Counted from the stretch's first letter, positions 1-8,585 are shown. The stretch is 39,905 nucleotides of DNA from an uncultured Clostridia bacterium (GCA_947626765.1 CANQTQ010000013.1:1-39905), one strand, 5' to 3'. The notes: a model not told the origin generated them from the letters alone. Numbers and translations: made by a program.

Positions 1-101
1 TTTTAAATTTAGCGAGCCTTCCTGTTTCAAGGAAAGCCCGTTATTTTTTATCTAAAAGTATTATCAAGTAACATTTTGTAAGCAGAATAATTTAATAATA
101 T

Positions 102-130
102 TTGACATTTATAAAAATATTAAGTATAAT
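102..130 (+). promoter_or_regulatory. Sigma-A type promoter upstream of the 142-417 ORF
   Basis: TTGACA at 102-107 and TATAAT at 125-130 are both perfect consensus hexamers with a 17-nt spacer. The predicted start of transcription is near 136-137, only about 5 nt before the ATG at 142, so the transcript would be almost leaderless. It drives the small ORF at 142 or an RNA reading convergently into mazF. Confidence 0.75.
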
Positions 131-141
131 AAATATAGGAA

Positions 142-417
142 ATGACAATTGATGGAAACCAAGTAGCGCAAACAGGAAATACTATAATCTTTGCCGAGGA
201 TGGCTTAAAAAAACTGGAAGACTTTAATTTGCCAGACAACATAACAACAGATGGAGGAGGAACAATTAATATTTTTGATAGAAATATTAATGAAATCAAA
301 AATTTGTTAGGTACTCCGAAAATTGTTGTTATATGTTCACAGCTTGGTGTACCAATTGCCGTTTACGGTGGCAAAAGTGTCTATTTTATAAAATGTTACT
401 TTAATTTCTATTCATAA
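142..417 (+). CDS. Small protein of unknown function (91 aa)
   Basis: I do not recognise this protein. It is a 91-residue soluble-looking product with a glycine-rich turn (TDGGG, about residues 36-40) and a hydrophobic beta-like segment ([19 protein letters not shown], about residues 60-78). The last dozen residues ([11 protein letters not shown]) look unlike a folded domain end and may come from read-through past a truncation. A perfect sigma-A promoter lies just upstream, with only a weak AGGA in front of the ATG. It converges on mazF, overlapping its last codons by 10 bp. It could be a real gene, the 5' remnant of a longer one, or a chance ORF over an RNA; the promoter favours real expression. 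Confidence 0.4.
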   Translation: MTIDGNQVAQTGNTIIFAEDGLKKLEDFNLPDNITTDGGGTINIFDRNINEIKNLLGTPKIVVICSQLGVPIAVYGGKSVYFIKCYFNFYS

Positions 418-758
418 ATGCCAAAGCTAACGCCTAGTGCATTGTTAATTTGCGACATAATATTTTCATCATCAATATGCCCTATTTTTTCTTTTAACCT
501 GCTTTTATCTATTGTTCTAATTTGTTCTGTTAAAACAACTGATTCAGCCTTTAAACCACTTTTTTCTGGTTCTATTTCAATATGAGTTGGTAATTTACTT
601 TTTCCCATTTGAGATGTAATTGCAGCTGCAATTACAGTAGGACTATGTTTATTTCCTATATCATTTTGAATTATTAAAACAGGTCTTACTCCACCCTGCT
701 CTGAACCTACTACTGGACTTAAATCTGCATAAAACATATCTCCTCTTTTTACTACCAT
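408..758 (-). CDS. mazF: MazF/NdoA-type endoribonuclease toxin (PemK family)
   Basis: This is a 116-residue mRNA interferase of the MazF/PemK/NdoA family, which cleaves RNA at short sequence motifs. The family signature is complete: VKRGD near the N-terminus, [12 protein letters not shown](V)RPVLI, then the QND and T/S-rich loop and [13 protein letters not shown]. The length equals that of Bacillus NdoA. I chose ATG at 758 rather than the in-frame GTG at 767, because the Shine-Dalgarno AGGAG (767-771) overlaps the GTG and is correctly spaced for the ATG. No antitoxin gene (NdoAI/MazE-like) precedes it: the 84 bp up to the GerS-like gene are non-coding. It is the last gene of the minus-strand train that begins with minD. 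Confidence 0.93.
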   Translation of the reverse strand: MVVKRGDMFYADLSPVVGSEQGGVRPVLIIQNDIGNKHSPTVIAAAITSQMGKSKLPTHIEIEPEKSGLKAESVVLTEQIRTIDKSRLKEKIGHIDDENIMSQINNALGVSFGIYE

Positions 759-842
759 TTTCTTCACTCCTATTTTTTTGCTTTTGATATATTTTAAGGA
801 TTAGCGAATAAAAACAATAGTTGTAAGAGTAGATAATAATTT

Positions 843-1526
843 TTAATATTGTTTGGCAGTAATCTCTTTTAATTTAAAAGCTAATACCTCCTCTTTTTTT
901 AAACTATTTATTTTTATCTCATTATATAATATGTAAACTAAGTTTTTTTGGTTCTTATCTTGTACTACTAATTTTGTAATCTTGCTTTCATCTTTATTAA
1001 TAAATAGCTTTTTAGAAGATATATAAGGGTTATCTGCTTTTAAAGTTACTTCCATTAATAATTGGTTTCCTTCTTCATACAATTTACGATCTTGCGAATT
1101 TTTATAGTCTTCAATAAATGAATTTAGCCATAAATAATTATCTGTAATATATGGATAATTTTCATAAACTGTACTTAAGTTTAATTTTGTATTAGTAATT
1201 GTAAGCTTATTACCATCATAAGTTGTTTGCAAACCTTCAATATTACTTGGCTCTTCAACAATTTGTTTTTCTATATTTGGACTTACATAACTTTGTTTTA
1301 ATTTATATCTTGTAGTATTTTTATTACTTTGTATTTCTACTTCAATATCTGCTTCATACGAGCTAATATTTAAAATATATTCTTCAATTTCTTGATTTGT
1401 TTTATTACTTAAATTATTTCCAAAATTTAAATTTTTATTAGTGTTTTTAGAAAAAAAGTAAATTAAAATTATTAATGATATAATTAAAATTATTCCTAAA
1501 ATAATAATTAATTTTTTATTTTTCAT
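843..1526 (-). CDS. GerS-like, LolA-fold membrane-anchored protein
   Basis: This is a 227-residue protein with an N-terminal membrane segment (residues about 5-26, very Ile/Leu rich), a short Asn/Lys-rich linker, and a beta-rich extracytoplasmic domain resembling the outer-membrane-lipoprotein-sorting (LolA) fold. Features include SYEADIEVEIQSNKNTTRYKLKQ, an early Tyr/Asp repeat and a C-terminal beta-strand series. Clostridial germination lipoprotein GerS and relatives have this shape and are often encoded near mazF and alr, so the neighbourhood supports the match. Unlike GerS it has no lipobox cysteine, so it is probably held by an uncleaved N-terminal helix. It lies 84 bp upstream of mazF and downstream of a terminator that separates it from dusB. 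The function is inferred from fold and context only. Confidence 0.6.
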   Translation of the reverse strand: MKNKKLIIILGIILIISLIILIYFFSKNTNKNLNFGNNLSNKTNQEIEEYILNISSYEADIEVEIQSNKNTTRYKLKQSYVSPNIEKQIVEEPSNIEGLQTTYDGNKLTITNTKLNLSTVYENYPYITDNYLWLNSFIEDYKNSQDRKLYEEGNQLLMEVTLKADNPYISSKKLFINKDESKITKLVVQDKNQKNLVYILYNEIKINSLKKEEVLAFKLKEITAKQY

Positions 1527-1570
1527 GTTCTCCTCCTAATTTTTAATACTAATTCAAAAATATAATGAAA

Positions 1571-1608
1571 AAAAGAATAGAAATAATAATTAATTATTCT
1601 ATTCTTTA
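1571..1608 (-). terminator. Rho-independent terminator after dusB
   Basis: A long inverted repeat (AAAGAATAGAA and its complement) is followed on the minus strand by a run of seven T. It lies between the dusB stop and the GerS-like gene and should end the minD-minE-rodA-dusB transcript. Confidence 0.75.
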
Positions 1609-1617
1609 AAATCATAT

Positions 1618-2589
1618 TCATAAATTATTAAAATATTCTATAATGCAATTTTCCAATTCTTTTTTTGTTTCTATTTGATTAATCTTTTGCCTAATGGCTG
1701 ATGCTCCATTTAAGTTTTTTAAATAATAAGCCATGTGCTTTCTTAGTTCTTTAATACCTGTACTTTCTCCTAAGTATTGAACTTGTAGATTAATGTGTTC
1801 CAAAATTATATCTAGTTTTTGTTTATTTGTAATAGTTTCTATTTCTCTTCCATTTAAGTAGTCTATAATTTGTTTGAAAATCCATGGATTTCCTATTGCT
1901 CCTCTACCTATCATAATTCCATCTACATTAGTTTTTTCAAACATTTCTAGAGCTTCCTCTGGAGTTTTTATATTTCCATTTCCAATGACTGGTATTGAAA
2001 CAGCTTCTTTTACTCTTTTTATAATATCTAAATCTATATCGCCTGAGAAAAATTCTTCTCTTGTTCTACCATGAATAATAATTGCTGATGCTCCTTTTAA
2101 TTCTGCTATTTTAGCAAGTTCTACTGCAGAAATGTTATTTTCGTTCCAACCTTTTCTCATTTTAACTGTTACTGGAACTTCAGAAGATTTTACAACTTCT
2201 TCTATTATGCTTCCTGCTAGTTCTAAGTTAAGCATTAGTTTGCTTCCCTCACCATTTTTTACTACTTTTGGAGCAGGACAACCCATATTTATATCTAAAA
2301 TATCTGCAATTTTGCTTACCTCTTTTGCTGCTATACTCATTGCTTCTATATCATTTCCAAAAATTTGCACAGCAATTGGCCTTTGTTCGTTTTCCATGTT
2401 TAGTAATTGCTTGGTTTTTTCATCATTATAATATAAACCTTTGCTACTTATCATTTCTGTACATACTAAGCCAGGACCAAATTTTTTACATATTAATCGA
2501 AATGGCAGGTTTGTTATTCCTGCCATTGGAGCTAATAATATATTATTTTTTAGTGTAACATTTCCAATTTTTATTTCGTGTAAATACAT
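1618..2589 (-). CDS. dusB: tRNA-dihydrouridine synthase (DusB family)
   Basis: This is a flavin-dependent reductase that makes dihydrouridine in the tRNA D-loop. The 323-residue TIM barrel shows the N-terminal LAPMAGITNLPFR motif, the catalytic-cysteine motif NMGCPAPKVVKNGEGS (Cys near residue 103), VTVKMRKGW, the FMN-phosphate motif GNGNI and IGRGAIGNPWIF, and the C-terminal helical tRNA-binding domain. Length and motifs are those of the DusB/YhdG family of Firmicutes. It is 22 bp downstream of rodA and ahead of a terminator, so it is probably the last gene of the minD operon. Confidence 0.96.
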   Translation of the reverse strand: MYLHEIKIGNVTLKNNILLAPMAGITNLPFRLICKKFGPGLVCTEMISSKGLYYNDEKTKQLLNMENEQRPIAVQIFGNDIEAMSIAAKEVSKIADILDINMGCPAPKVVKNGEGSKLMLNLELAGSIIEEVVKSSEVPVTVKMRKGWNENNISAVELAKIAELKGASAIIIHGRTREEFFSGDIDLDIIKRVKEAVSIPVIGNGNIKTPEEALEMFEKTNVDGIMIGRGAIGNPWIFKQIIDYLNGREIETITNKQKLDIILEHINLQVQYLGESTGIKELRKHMAYYLKNLNGASAIRQKINQIETKKELENCIIEYFNNL

Positions 2590-2611
2590 ATATTTTTCCT
2601 TTTATATAAAA

Positions 2612-3724
2612 CTAATTTACAAATATAGTTTTTTGTCTTCTTCCACTTATATTTAATAAAAGAGCTATTAAAATTAAGTTTGTTAATAATGAACTTCCAC
2701 CATAACTAACAAATGGAAGTGGTATACCTGTAATTGGCATTAGCCCCATTGTCATTCCTATATTTTCTAACATATGAAAGAAAAATATTCCTGCAATTCC
2801 TATTGCTGTATATGAGCCTAAGTCATTTTTAGCTGTTTTGGCAACGTGTACAGCTTTGCTTATAAGCACAATATAAAGTAAAATAACAGCTCCTGCTACT
2901 ACAAACCCCATTTCTTCACCAATTACCGCAAAAATAAAGTCAGTAGTTTTTGGATATAAATAACCAAGTTGTGTTTGATTTCCTTTTAATATTCCCATTC
3001 CAAAAGCCTCACCTGCTCCTATTGCAAGTTTAGATTGAATAATATTATAGCCTGCGCCTCTTGGGTCAATATTTGGATTTAAGAATACATCAATTCTAGT
3101 TTTTGCATGTTCTGGTAGAATAAAAAAGTATGCTACTGGTACTAATGTAACTACTAATAATATAGCAATAAAAATATACCTTTTACTAATTCCAGCTGCA
3201 AATAGCATGAAAATTAGTGCTGAAATAAATGCTAATGCTGTACCATAATCTGGTTGCTTTATAATTAGTAAAACCGGTAGTGCTACTGTTATAAGTATTA
3301 TACATAGTTTCCAAAATTTATTAATTTCTTCTTTATCTTTTTTTTGCAACTTAACCATTATATCTGCTAAAAATAATACTATTGCAATTTTAGCAAATTC
3401 TGATGGTTGAAGTGTAAATGGACCTATACTAAACCAGCTAGTTGCTCCATTTATTGGTTCTGTAAATAAAACTGCAATTAGCATTAATATACTAAGTGCA
3501 TAAATTACAGGAGATATTTTATTAAAAAATTCATAATCTATTAATATAATTATAATAATAATTGGCACACTAATAGCAAGCCAAATTATTTGTTTTTTTA
3601 ATTCATCATAATTAGAATTTTGAGTGGAAGAAAATAGTGCAACTAGACCTATTGCAATTAGCAATATTGTGCATACTAAAATTCCCCACTCAATATTACG
3701 TAAAATTTTTTTCTTCATACCCAA
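2612..3724 (-). CDS. rodA: RodA, SEDS-family peptidoglycan glycosyltransferase
   Basis: This is a 370-residue polytopic membrane protein of the SEDS family (RodA/FtsW/SpoVE), which polymerises lipid II in the elongation complex with a class B PBP. There are about ten hydrophobic segments. Signatures include QPSEFAKIA, KQPDYGTALAF (the conserved Asp region), FAVIGEEMGF and the C-terminal GIPLPFVSYGGSSLL block. The position directly after minD-minE is the classical clostridial arrangement and favours RodA over FtsW or SpoVE. It starts at 3724 or at the second Met two codons later; it is 7 bp from minE and so translationally coupled or nearly so. Confidence 0.94.
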   Translation of the reverse strand: MGMKKKILRNIEWGILVCTILLIAIGLVALFSSTQNSNYDELKKQIIWLAISVPIIIIIILIDYEFFNKISPVIYALSILMLIAVLFTEPINGATSWFSIGPFTLQPSEFAKIAIVLFLADIMVKLQKKDKEEINKFWKLCIILITVALPVLLIIKQPDYGTALAFISALIFMLFAAGISKRYIFIAILLVVTLVPVAYFFILPEHAKTRIDVFLNPNIDPRGAGYNIIQSKLAIGAGEAFGMGILKGNQTQLGYLYPKTTDFIFAVIGEEMGFVVAGAVILLYIVLISKAVHVAKTAKNDLGSYTAIGIAGIFFFHMLENIGMTMGLMPITGIPLPFVSYGGSSLLTNLILIALLLNISGRRQKTIFVN

Positions 3725-3731
3725 ACCTCAT

Positions 3732-4478
3732 TTATGAATTTGCTTGTGTATCTTGATTATTGCTTCCTTCTTCGGTTTGTTCTATTTCTTGTTTTTGTAC
3801 TCCTTCTTTTGTTGTTTCTTCCATATTACTACTTTGAGTTTCTTTATTTTGATCTACATCTTGTAAGCTACTATTTTCTGTTTGTGCAGTTTCATTTTTA
3901 GATATATCTTCTACATTGCTGTTTTCTAATTTCATAGTTGCTTCTTTTGTTTTAGACTCTTCACTACTTTTGTTTTCATTTTCTTCAGATTTTAATTCAT
4001 CATTGTCTTTGCTATTATCGAAGTCTTTCTTTACTTCATTTTTATCTTCGTTTGCTTCTTTGTTTTTATTATCTTCTACATCTGAATTTTGCGAAGTTAT
4101 ATTATTGTTTTTAGCTTCTTGCTTTTCTTCTTTTTTACTTGGAAGCTGTTTACTTTCTTCTTGTTTTACTATGTTTAATTTTCTAGCATCATTTTTTATT
4201 GTAATAATTGGAATGTTAGCATATAAAGCTGGTGCACCAACTGTACCATCTTCATTTGTTTTATTTGTTAACTTAACATCTATTGCTTTTTCGTCTATGT
4301 CTATGTATTTTTTTATTACTTCAATAATTTCTTGTCTCATTAATTCTAGAAAGTCTGCAGATACATTAGCTCTATCTTGCATTAAAACTAAATGTAATCT
4401 TTCTTTTGCAGTATTAGAACTTTCCTTTTTTTCTTTTTTTCCGAGTTTCTTAAAGAAATTTATAATGTTTTCAAACAT
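3732..4478 (-). CDS. minE: MinE with a long disordered C-terminal tail
   Basis: Residues 1 to about 100 form the MinE topological-specificity factor that stimulates MinD ATPase and drives Min patterning: an N-terminal amphipathic membrane helix (MFENIINFFKKLGKK), the MinD-contact segment ERLHLVLMQDR, and the dimerising beta strand/helix ending in the ANIPI motif. From about residue 110 to 248 the protein continues as a low-complexity tail rich in Glu, Asn, Ser, Lys and Gln, with no predicted fold. Typical MinE proteins have only 80-100 residues, so the tail more than doubles the protein. The frame is intact and the base composition matches the surroundings. minD lies 23 bp upstream; no minC is seen between minD and the upstream terminator. 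Confidence 0.93.
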   Translation of the reverse strand: MFENIINFFKKLGKKEKKESSNTAKERLHLVLMQDRANVSADFLELMRQEIIEVIKKYIDIDEKAIDVKLTNKTNEDGTVGAPALYANIPIITIKNDARKLNIVKQEESKQLPSKKEEKQEAKNNNITSQNSDVEDNKNKEANEDKNEVKKDFDNSKDNDELKSEENENKSSEESKTKEATMKLENSNVEDISKNETAQTENSSLQDVDQNKETQSSNMEETTKEGVQKQEIEQTEEGSNNQDTQANS

Positions 4479-4501
4479 ATTTTACCTCCCGCTGTAGTAA
4501 T

Positions 4502-5296
4502 TTATTTTCTTTTAAAGAAATTTTTTATTTTTGCAAAAAATCCCTCTTTTTCTCCTGGAATGGTAACTTCTATATTCTCTCCTAATATTCTGCTAGCAAT
4601 TTCTATATATGCTTTACCAGATGGTGCTTTATGATTTGATACTACTGGTTCTCCTTTATTGGTTTGTGTAATAATATATTCATCATCTGGTACAACACCA
4701 ATTAAATCAATAGATAATAAATCAACTATATCATCAACATCCATCATTTCGCCTTTTTTAACCATATTCGGTCTTAAACGATTAATTACAAGTTCTGGAT
4801 TTTTAATATCAGATGCCTCTAAGAGTCCTATAATTCTATCTGCATCACGGATTGCAGATATTTCTGCTGTTGTAACAACTAAGGCTCTATTTGCCCCTGC
4901 AATAGCATTTTTAAATCCTTGCTCAATTCCTGCTGGGCAATCTATAAGTACATAGTCAAATTCTTCTTTTAATTTTCCTATTAATTCTTTCATTTGTTTT
5001 TCATTTACTGCACTTTTATCTCTAGTTTGTGCTGCTGGAAGTAAAAATAATTCTTCAAAACGTTTATCTTTTATAAGGGCTTGTCTTAATTTACATTTTT
5101 CTTCAACAACATCTACAATATCATATACTATTCTATTTTCTAGTCCCATTACAACATCAAGATTTCTTAGTCCTATATCTGTATCTACTAAAACTACTTT
5201 TTTATTTTTTAGTGCTAAGGCTGAGCCTACATTAGCAGTTGTAGTAGTTTTTCCAACTCCTCCTTTTCCTGATGTAATAACAATAACTTCTCCCAT
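4502..5296 (-). CDS. minD: MinD, septum-site-determining ATPase
   Basis: This is a 264-residue ParA/MinD-type P-loop ATPase that binds the membrane as an ATP dimer and recruits MinC and MinE. It has the deviant Walker A (GKGGVGKTTTTAN), VDTDIGLRNLDVVMG, DYVLIDCPAGIE, and a C-terminal amphipathic membrane-targeting helix (FFAKIKNFFKRK). Length and motifs are standard. It heads the minD-minE-rodA-dusB run on the minus strand; the upstream hairpin at 5411-5484 isolates it from the pilin-like gene. Confidence 0.97.
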   Translation of the reverse strand: MGEVIVITSGKGGVGKTTTTANVGSALALKNKKVVLVDTDIGLRNLDVVMGLENRIVYDIVDVVEEKCKLRQALIKDKRFEELFLLPAAQTRDKSAVNEKQMKELIGKLKEEFDYVLIDCPAGIEQGFKNAIAGANRALVVTTAEISAIRDADRIIGLLEASDIKNPELVINRLRPNMVKKGEMMDVDDIVDLLSIDLIGVVPDDEYIITQTNKGEPVVSNHKAPSGKAYIEIASRILGENIEVTIPGEKEGFFAKIKNFFKRK

Positions 5297-5410
5297 ATTT
5301 TTTCCTCCTTAAATTTGGGTAGTAATTTGTTTTTAAAAATGCAATTTTTTAACATTTTTATTATATATGAAAACTGGTCAAAAATCAATGTTTAAGGTAA
5401 AAAAATACAA

Positions 5411-5484
5411 AAAATAAGAATATAAATTAATTTATACGCTTTATATAGTATTTTAAGCCGAATTTTAATTTATATTCTTATTTT
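5411..5484 (-). terminator. Large hairpin between the pilin-like gene and minD
   Basis: 5411-5430 and 5465-5484 are perfect 20-nt inverted repeats around a 34-nt loop. On the minus strand the second arm runs into a T-rich stretch (TTTTTTGTATTTTTT). It most likely terminates the 5493-6029 transcript. Confidence 0.65.
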
Positions 5485-5492
5485 TATATAAT

Positions 5493-6029
5493 TTATTCGT
5501 TTGTTACTGTTATTGGTAAACTTATTGTTTCTATAGAGTTTTTATCTAAATCTGATGTTAATACATGTATATAATATGTTCCTTCTGAGGTAAAAGTTAT
5601 TTCTATATTATTTTCTTCTGCTGAAAGGCTTGATGCATATGCACTAACATCTATACCTATTGGAGAAGAATCACTATTATACGTATATGCACATTTGCTA
5701 TAATCTAACCTATCTTTATTATCTTTTTGAATTATAGTTACAGTTACAGTTTCACCTGCTGTAATAGTTTGAGGGCTTACTGATATTGTAGCTGTTGGTG
5801 CTACTTTATCTCTTCTTTTTTCTACTTCTGCTTCGTAAATTTCATATTTACTGCTTAAATATTTTTCATATACTTCTTTTATTTTTGGCATTGTTTGAAG
5901 TTGTCTTTTTCTTACACCTACTGCACTATATAAAATTGCACTTGAAACAAGTAAAAATGTAAGTACAGTAACTATAGCATAAATTGCCATAGAACCTTTT
6001 TCATTTTTATAATAGTTTTTCATTTGCAT
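5493..6029 (-). CDS. Pilin-like secreted/membrane protein with Ig-like domain
   Basis: This is a 178-residue protein. A short basic head with an EKGSMAIYAI motif precedes a hydrophobic helix (about residues 15-38) that continues into an amphipathic segment, as in type IV or Tad-type pilins and pseudopilins. The C-terminal part (about residues 70-178) begins with VAPTATISVSPQTITAGETVTVT and is rich in beta strands, like a bacterial Ig-like repeat. No catalytic motif is visible. KG before S could be a prepilin peptidase site, but Glu at +5 is absent. It sits alone between cca and minD, with its own terminator. It may be a minor pilin or a cell-wall exposed protein; the family is not recognised with certainty. 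Confidence 0.6.
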   Translation of the reverse strand: MQMKNYYKNEKGSMAIYAIVTVLTFLLVSSAILYSAVGVRKRQLQTMPKIKEVYEKYLSSKYEIYEAEVEKRRDKVAPTATISVSPQTITAGETVTVTIIQKDNKDRLDYSKCAYTYNSDSSPIGIDVSAYASSLSAEENNIEITFTSEGTYYIHVLTSDLDKNSIETISLPITVTNE

Positions 6030-6271
6030 TGTTCCTCTTAAATATGTTTAATACACATTCTTTCTTTTAGATTTTTTATTATAAATCTTAATTATATAAT
6101 AATTTAAAACTTATTTATTGTCAATTATTAATTCAAACATTTACATATTTAATTCAAGTATTTATATATAATTTTTTATATTTTGCCTACATTAACTTTA
6201 GGCTTACTTATATAATTTTATATATAAAATGTAATAAATGTAGCAAATAGCTTTAAATTTTTTATAATAAT

Positions 6272-7519
6272 TTACGTTTGTTCTATTCTTTTAATCCATT
6301 TTACTCTTTCTTCATGTAACTTTTGTCCAAATTCTTTACCATTTATGTTTTGATATTTTTGTTTAATAAAATCTCCATCTATTTCTAACAAACATTTCTT
6401 ACCAATTTCTTCAAAAGTAATAGAATTTAACATTTCTTGTAAGTTATTTCTTGCTTTATCACATGCAACAACTATTTTTAAACCATCTAAGCCTAAATAC
6501 GATTCTGAAACATTTTCTATTAAATCTACTTTTTTAGATGCTGTCATTTGGTTAAAAATGCCAGCCTTCATATGCCATTTGCAAGATGTTTTTCCACATT
6601 TAATCCATGAATTTGGAAGTCCAATTCTGTTTCCAAATTTTTTTACTAATTCTACTCCTCTTTCATCATGTCCATAATGGTGTGGCAAAATATCCTTTGG
6701 TGTATTTCCTTTTCCCAAATCATGTACTAAGCAGCTAAATCTAATTTCTAAGTTGTTTGTAAGGACTGCACTATTATCTACTACAATCATTGTGTGATTA
6801 TAGCTATCTCCTTCTGGATGGTATTTTTCCGGCTGAATTTTTCCTATTAAATTTGATATTTCTTTAAAATGAATATCTAGTACTTCTGCTTTTCTTAAAC
6901 TTTCAAAAAATATTGATGGTTTATTACTTGATAGGGCTTTTTTTAATTCTACAAATACTCTTTCTTTTGATAATGTATTTAGCTCATTTTTTAAAGATTT
7001 CATTAATTCAATAGTTTCGCTATCTATTTTAAATTCAAGGGTTGCTGCAAATCTTGCAGTTCTATAAGCTCTTAATGGATCTTCTTTAAATGCATTTGTA
7101 GTTTTTCTTAAAATTTTATCTTGTAAGTCTTTAATTCCATTAAATGGGTCTATTATTTCTTTAGTTAGTACATTTTCTGCTATACTATTTATAGTTAAAT
7201 CTCTTCTTGCTAAGTCTTGTTCTATTGTAATATTTTTATCTGCTAAAAATTCAAATGCTTTATGTCCTATTCCAGTTTTTCTTTCTTTTCTTGCTAAAGC
7301 AAATTCTATATTATTAATTGTAAAAACAGGAAAGTCTTTTCCTTGAATTTTTGCTTCTGGAAAAATTTTTTGGAACTCTTCCTTAGTAAGTCCTGTAACA
7401 CAATAGTCTTCATCTGTTACAGGCAAATTTAGAAATTTATTTCTAATAGCTCCACCTACTAAGTATAAGGTTCCACCTGCATTTTTTATTTTATTTGCAA
7501 TTTGTAAAATTTCTAGCAT
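6272..7519 (-). CDS. cca: CCA-adding tRNA nucleotidyltransferase with HD domain
   Basis: This is a 415-residue class II nucleotidyltransferase that adds or repairs the CCA end of tRNA. The N-terminus shows LVGGAIRN, the DED-type metal ligand site (VTDEDYCV), GKDFPVF, and the RRDLTINS motif with DPFNG. DPLRAYRTARFAA follows as in the tRNA-binding neck. The C-terminal half carries an HD-type phosphohydrolase region (FSCLVHDLGKG). This architecture and the GKDFPVF/EFALARKERKTG spacing resemble the HD-containing enterobacterial enzyme rather than the shorter Bacillus type. A GGGA-type Shine-Dalgarno lies upstream. It appears monocistronic. Confidence 0.93.
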   Translation of the reverse strand: MLEILQIANKIKNAGGTLYLVGGAIRNKFLNLPVTDEDYCVTGLTKEEFQKIFPEAKIQGKDFPVFTINNIEFALARKERKTGIGHKAFEFLADKNITIEQDLARRDLTINSIAENVLTKEIIDPFNGIKDLQDKILRKTTNAFKEDPLRAYRTARFAATLEFKIDSETIELMKSLKNELNTLSKERVFVELKKALSSNKPSIFFESLRKAEVLDIHFKEISNLIGKIQPEKYHPEGDSYNHTMIVVDNSAVLTNNLEIRFSCLVHDLGKGNTPKDILPHHYGHDERGVELVKKFGNRIGLPNSWIKCGKTSCKWHMKAGIFNQMTASKKVDLIENVSESYLGLDGLKIVVACDKARNNLQEMLNSITFEEIGKKCLLEIDGDFIKQKYQNINGKEFGQKLHEERVKWIKRIEQT

Positions 7520-7590
7520 TTATTTTTCCCTTTCTTTTATATTATTATAACCATTTTATTATTTTTTTACAAATTAATTTAGAAAAAAAA

Positions 7591-7612
7591 ACTCCGTCCT
7601 AAGACGGAATTT
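7591..7612 (-). terminator. Terminator of the por operon
   Basis: The stem TCCGTC/GACGGA with a 4-nt loop, followed on the minus strand by eight or more T, lies immediately behind the porB stop codon. It ends porC-porD-porA-porB. Confidence 0.9.
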
Positions 7613-7614
7613 TT

Positions 7615-8568
7615 TTATTCTTTATTACTCATTTCTTCTAATGCTAAAAGTGCTTCCCAACGCTTATCTACTTCTTTTTGGAATTCTTCAAGCATCCATT
7701 CATTTCCTGGTTTAAACATATGTTTAAATCTTTTTTGTGGTCTTAAAAATTCTTCAATTGGTAGCTTTTTAGCAGGTTTATATGTAATTTTGTATTTTCC
7801 ATTTTCTACTTCATACAAAGGCCAATAGCATGTTTCAACAGCTAATTTGTTAATTTCCATTAACATATCTGTTGGGTATCCCCAACCTCTAGGGCAAGGA
7901 GATAAAACATTTAAAAAGCATGGACCTTCTGTATAAATTGCTTTTTCAGCTTTTTCATATAAATCTTTAAAGTTCATATAAGCAATGGTTTGTGCAACAT
8001 ATGGTAAATGATGTGCAGCCATAACTTCTGTTAAATCTTTTCTAGACTGCATTTTTCCTGGAATTACGCTTCCTGCAGGAGATGTAGTAGTATCTGCAAA
8101 TTTAGGTGTTGCAGAAGAACGTTGAATACCAGTATTCATATATGCGCCATTATCATAACATACATAAACCATATCATGACCTCTTTCCATAGCACCAGAA
8201 AGAGCTTGAATACCTATATCATAAGTACCGCCATCACCACCAAAAGTAATAAACTTTGTGGTTTGGTCTTGAGGAAGTTTTCCTTGTCTTTTCATTGATT
8301 TATATGCAGCTTCAGCGCCTGCGCAAGTAGAAGCAGCATTTTCAAATGCAGTATGTATGAAAGAATCTGTCCAAGCAGTATATGGATAAATAAAAGTAGA
8401 AACTTCCATACAACCAGTAGCATTACTAATAACAGCATGGTCTTCTGGTTTTAAAGCTCTTAAAACCATTCTTGCAATAGGTGGAGCTCCACAACCAGCA
8501 CACATTCTATGACCTGCAGTTAATCTAGATGGCTTATTTGCCATAACTTCTTTTAAATTATATGCCAT
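7615..8568 (-). CDS. porB: Pyruvate:ferredoxin oxidoreductase, beta (TPP) subunit
   Basis: This is the thiamine-diphosphate-binding subunit of the four-subunit POR, which oxidises pyruvate to acetyl-CoA and CO2 and passes electrons to ferredoxin. In its 317 residues it shows CAGCGAPPIARM (cluster cysteines), the TPP motif GGDGGTYDIG ... DNGAYMNTG, and the LSPCPRGWGYP cluster ligand near the C-terminus. This is the usual length. It is last in the por operon, 17 bp after porA, followed directly by the terminator. It could in principle be another 2-oxoacid oxidoreductase of the family, but the subunit set and lengths fit pyruvate. Confidence 0.94.
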   Translation of the reverse strand: MAYNLKEVMANKPSRLTAGHRMCAGCGAPPIARMVLRALKPEDHAVISNATGCMEVSTFIYPYTAWTDSFIHTAFENAASTCAGAEAAYKSMKRQGKLPQDQTTKFITFGGDGGTYDIGIQALSGAMERGHDMVYVCYDNGAYMNTGIQRSSATPKFADTTTSPAGSVIPGKMQSRKDLTEVMAAHHLPYVAQTIAYMNFKDLYEKAEKAIYTEGPCFLNVLSPCPRGWGYPTDMLMEINKLAVETCYWPLYEVENGKYKITYKPAKKLPIEEFLRPQKRFKHMFKPGNEWMLEEFQKEVDKRWEALLALEEMSNKE

Positions 8569-8585
8569 TTTTTATTCTCCTTTCT

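Noticed and set aside
1-60. Hairpin near 10-40 as a terminator of an upstream gene
   Set aside because: The stem has mismatches on the plus strand and the gene it would belong to is outside the window; too little to call.
3916-4497. Plus-strand ORF opposite minE and similar long plus-strand ORFs opposite smc and the P-type ATPase
   Set aside because: They are mirror images of Glu/Lys/Asn-rich coding sequence, giving Ser/Phe/Leu-rich products without ribosome-binding sites.
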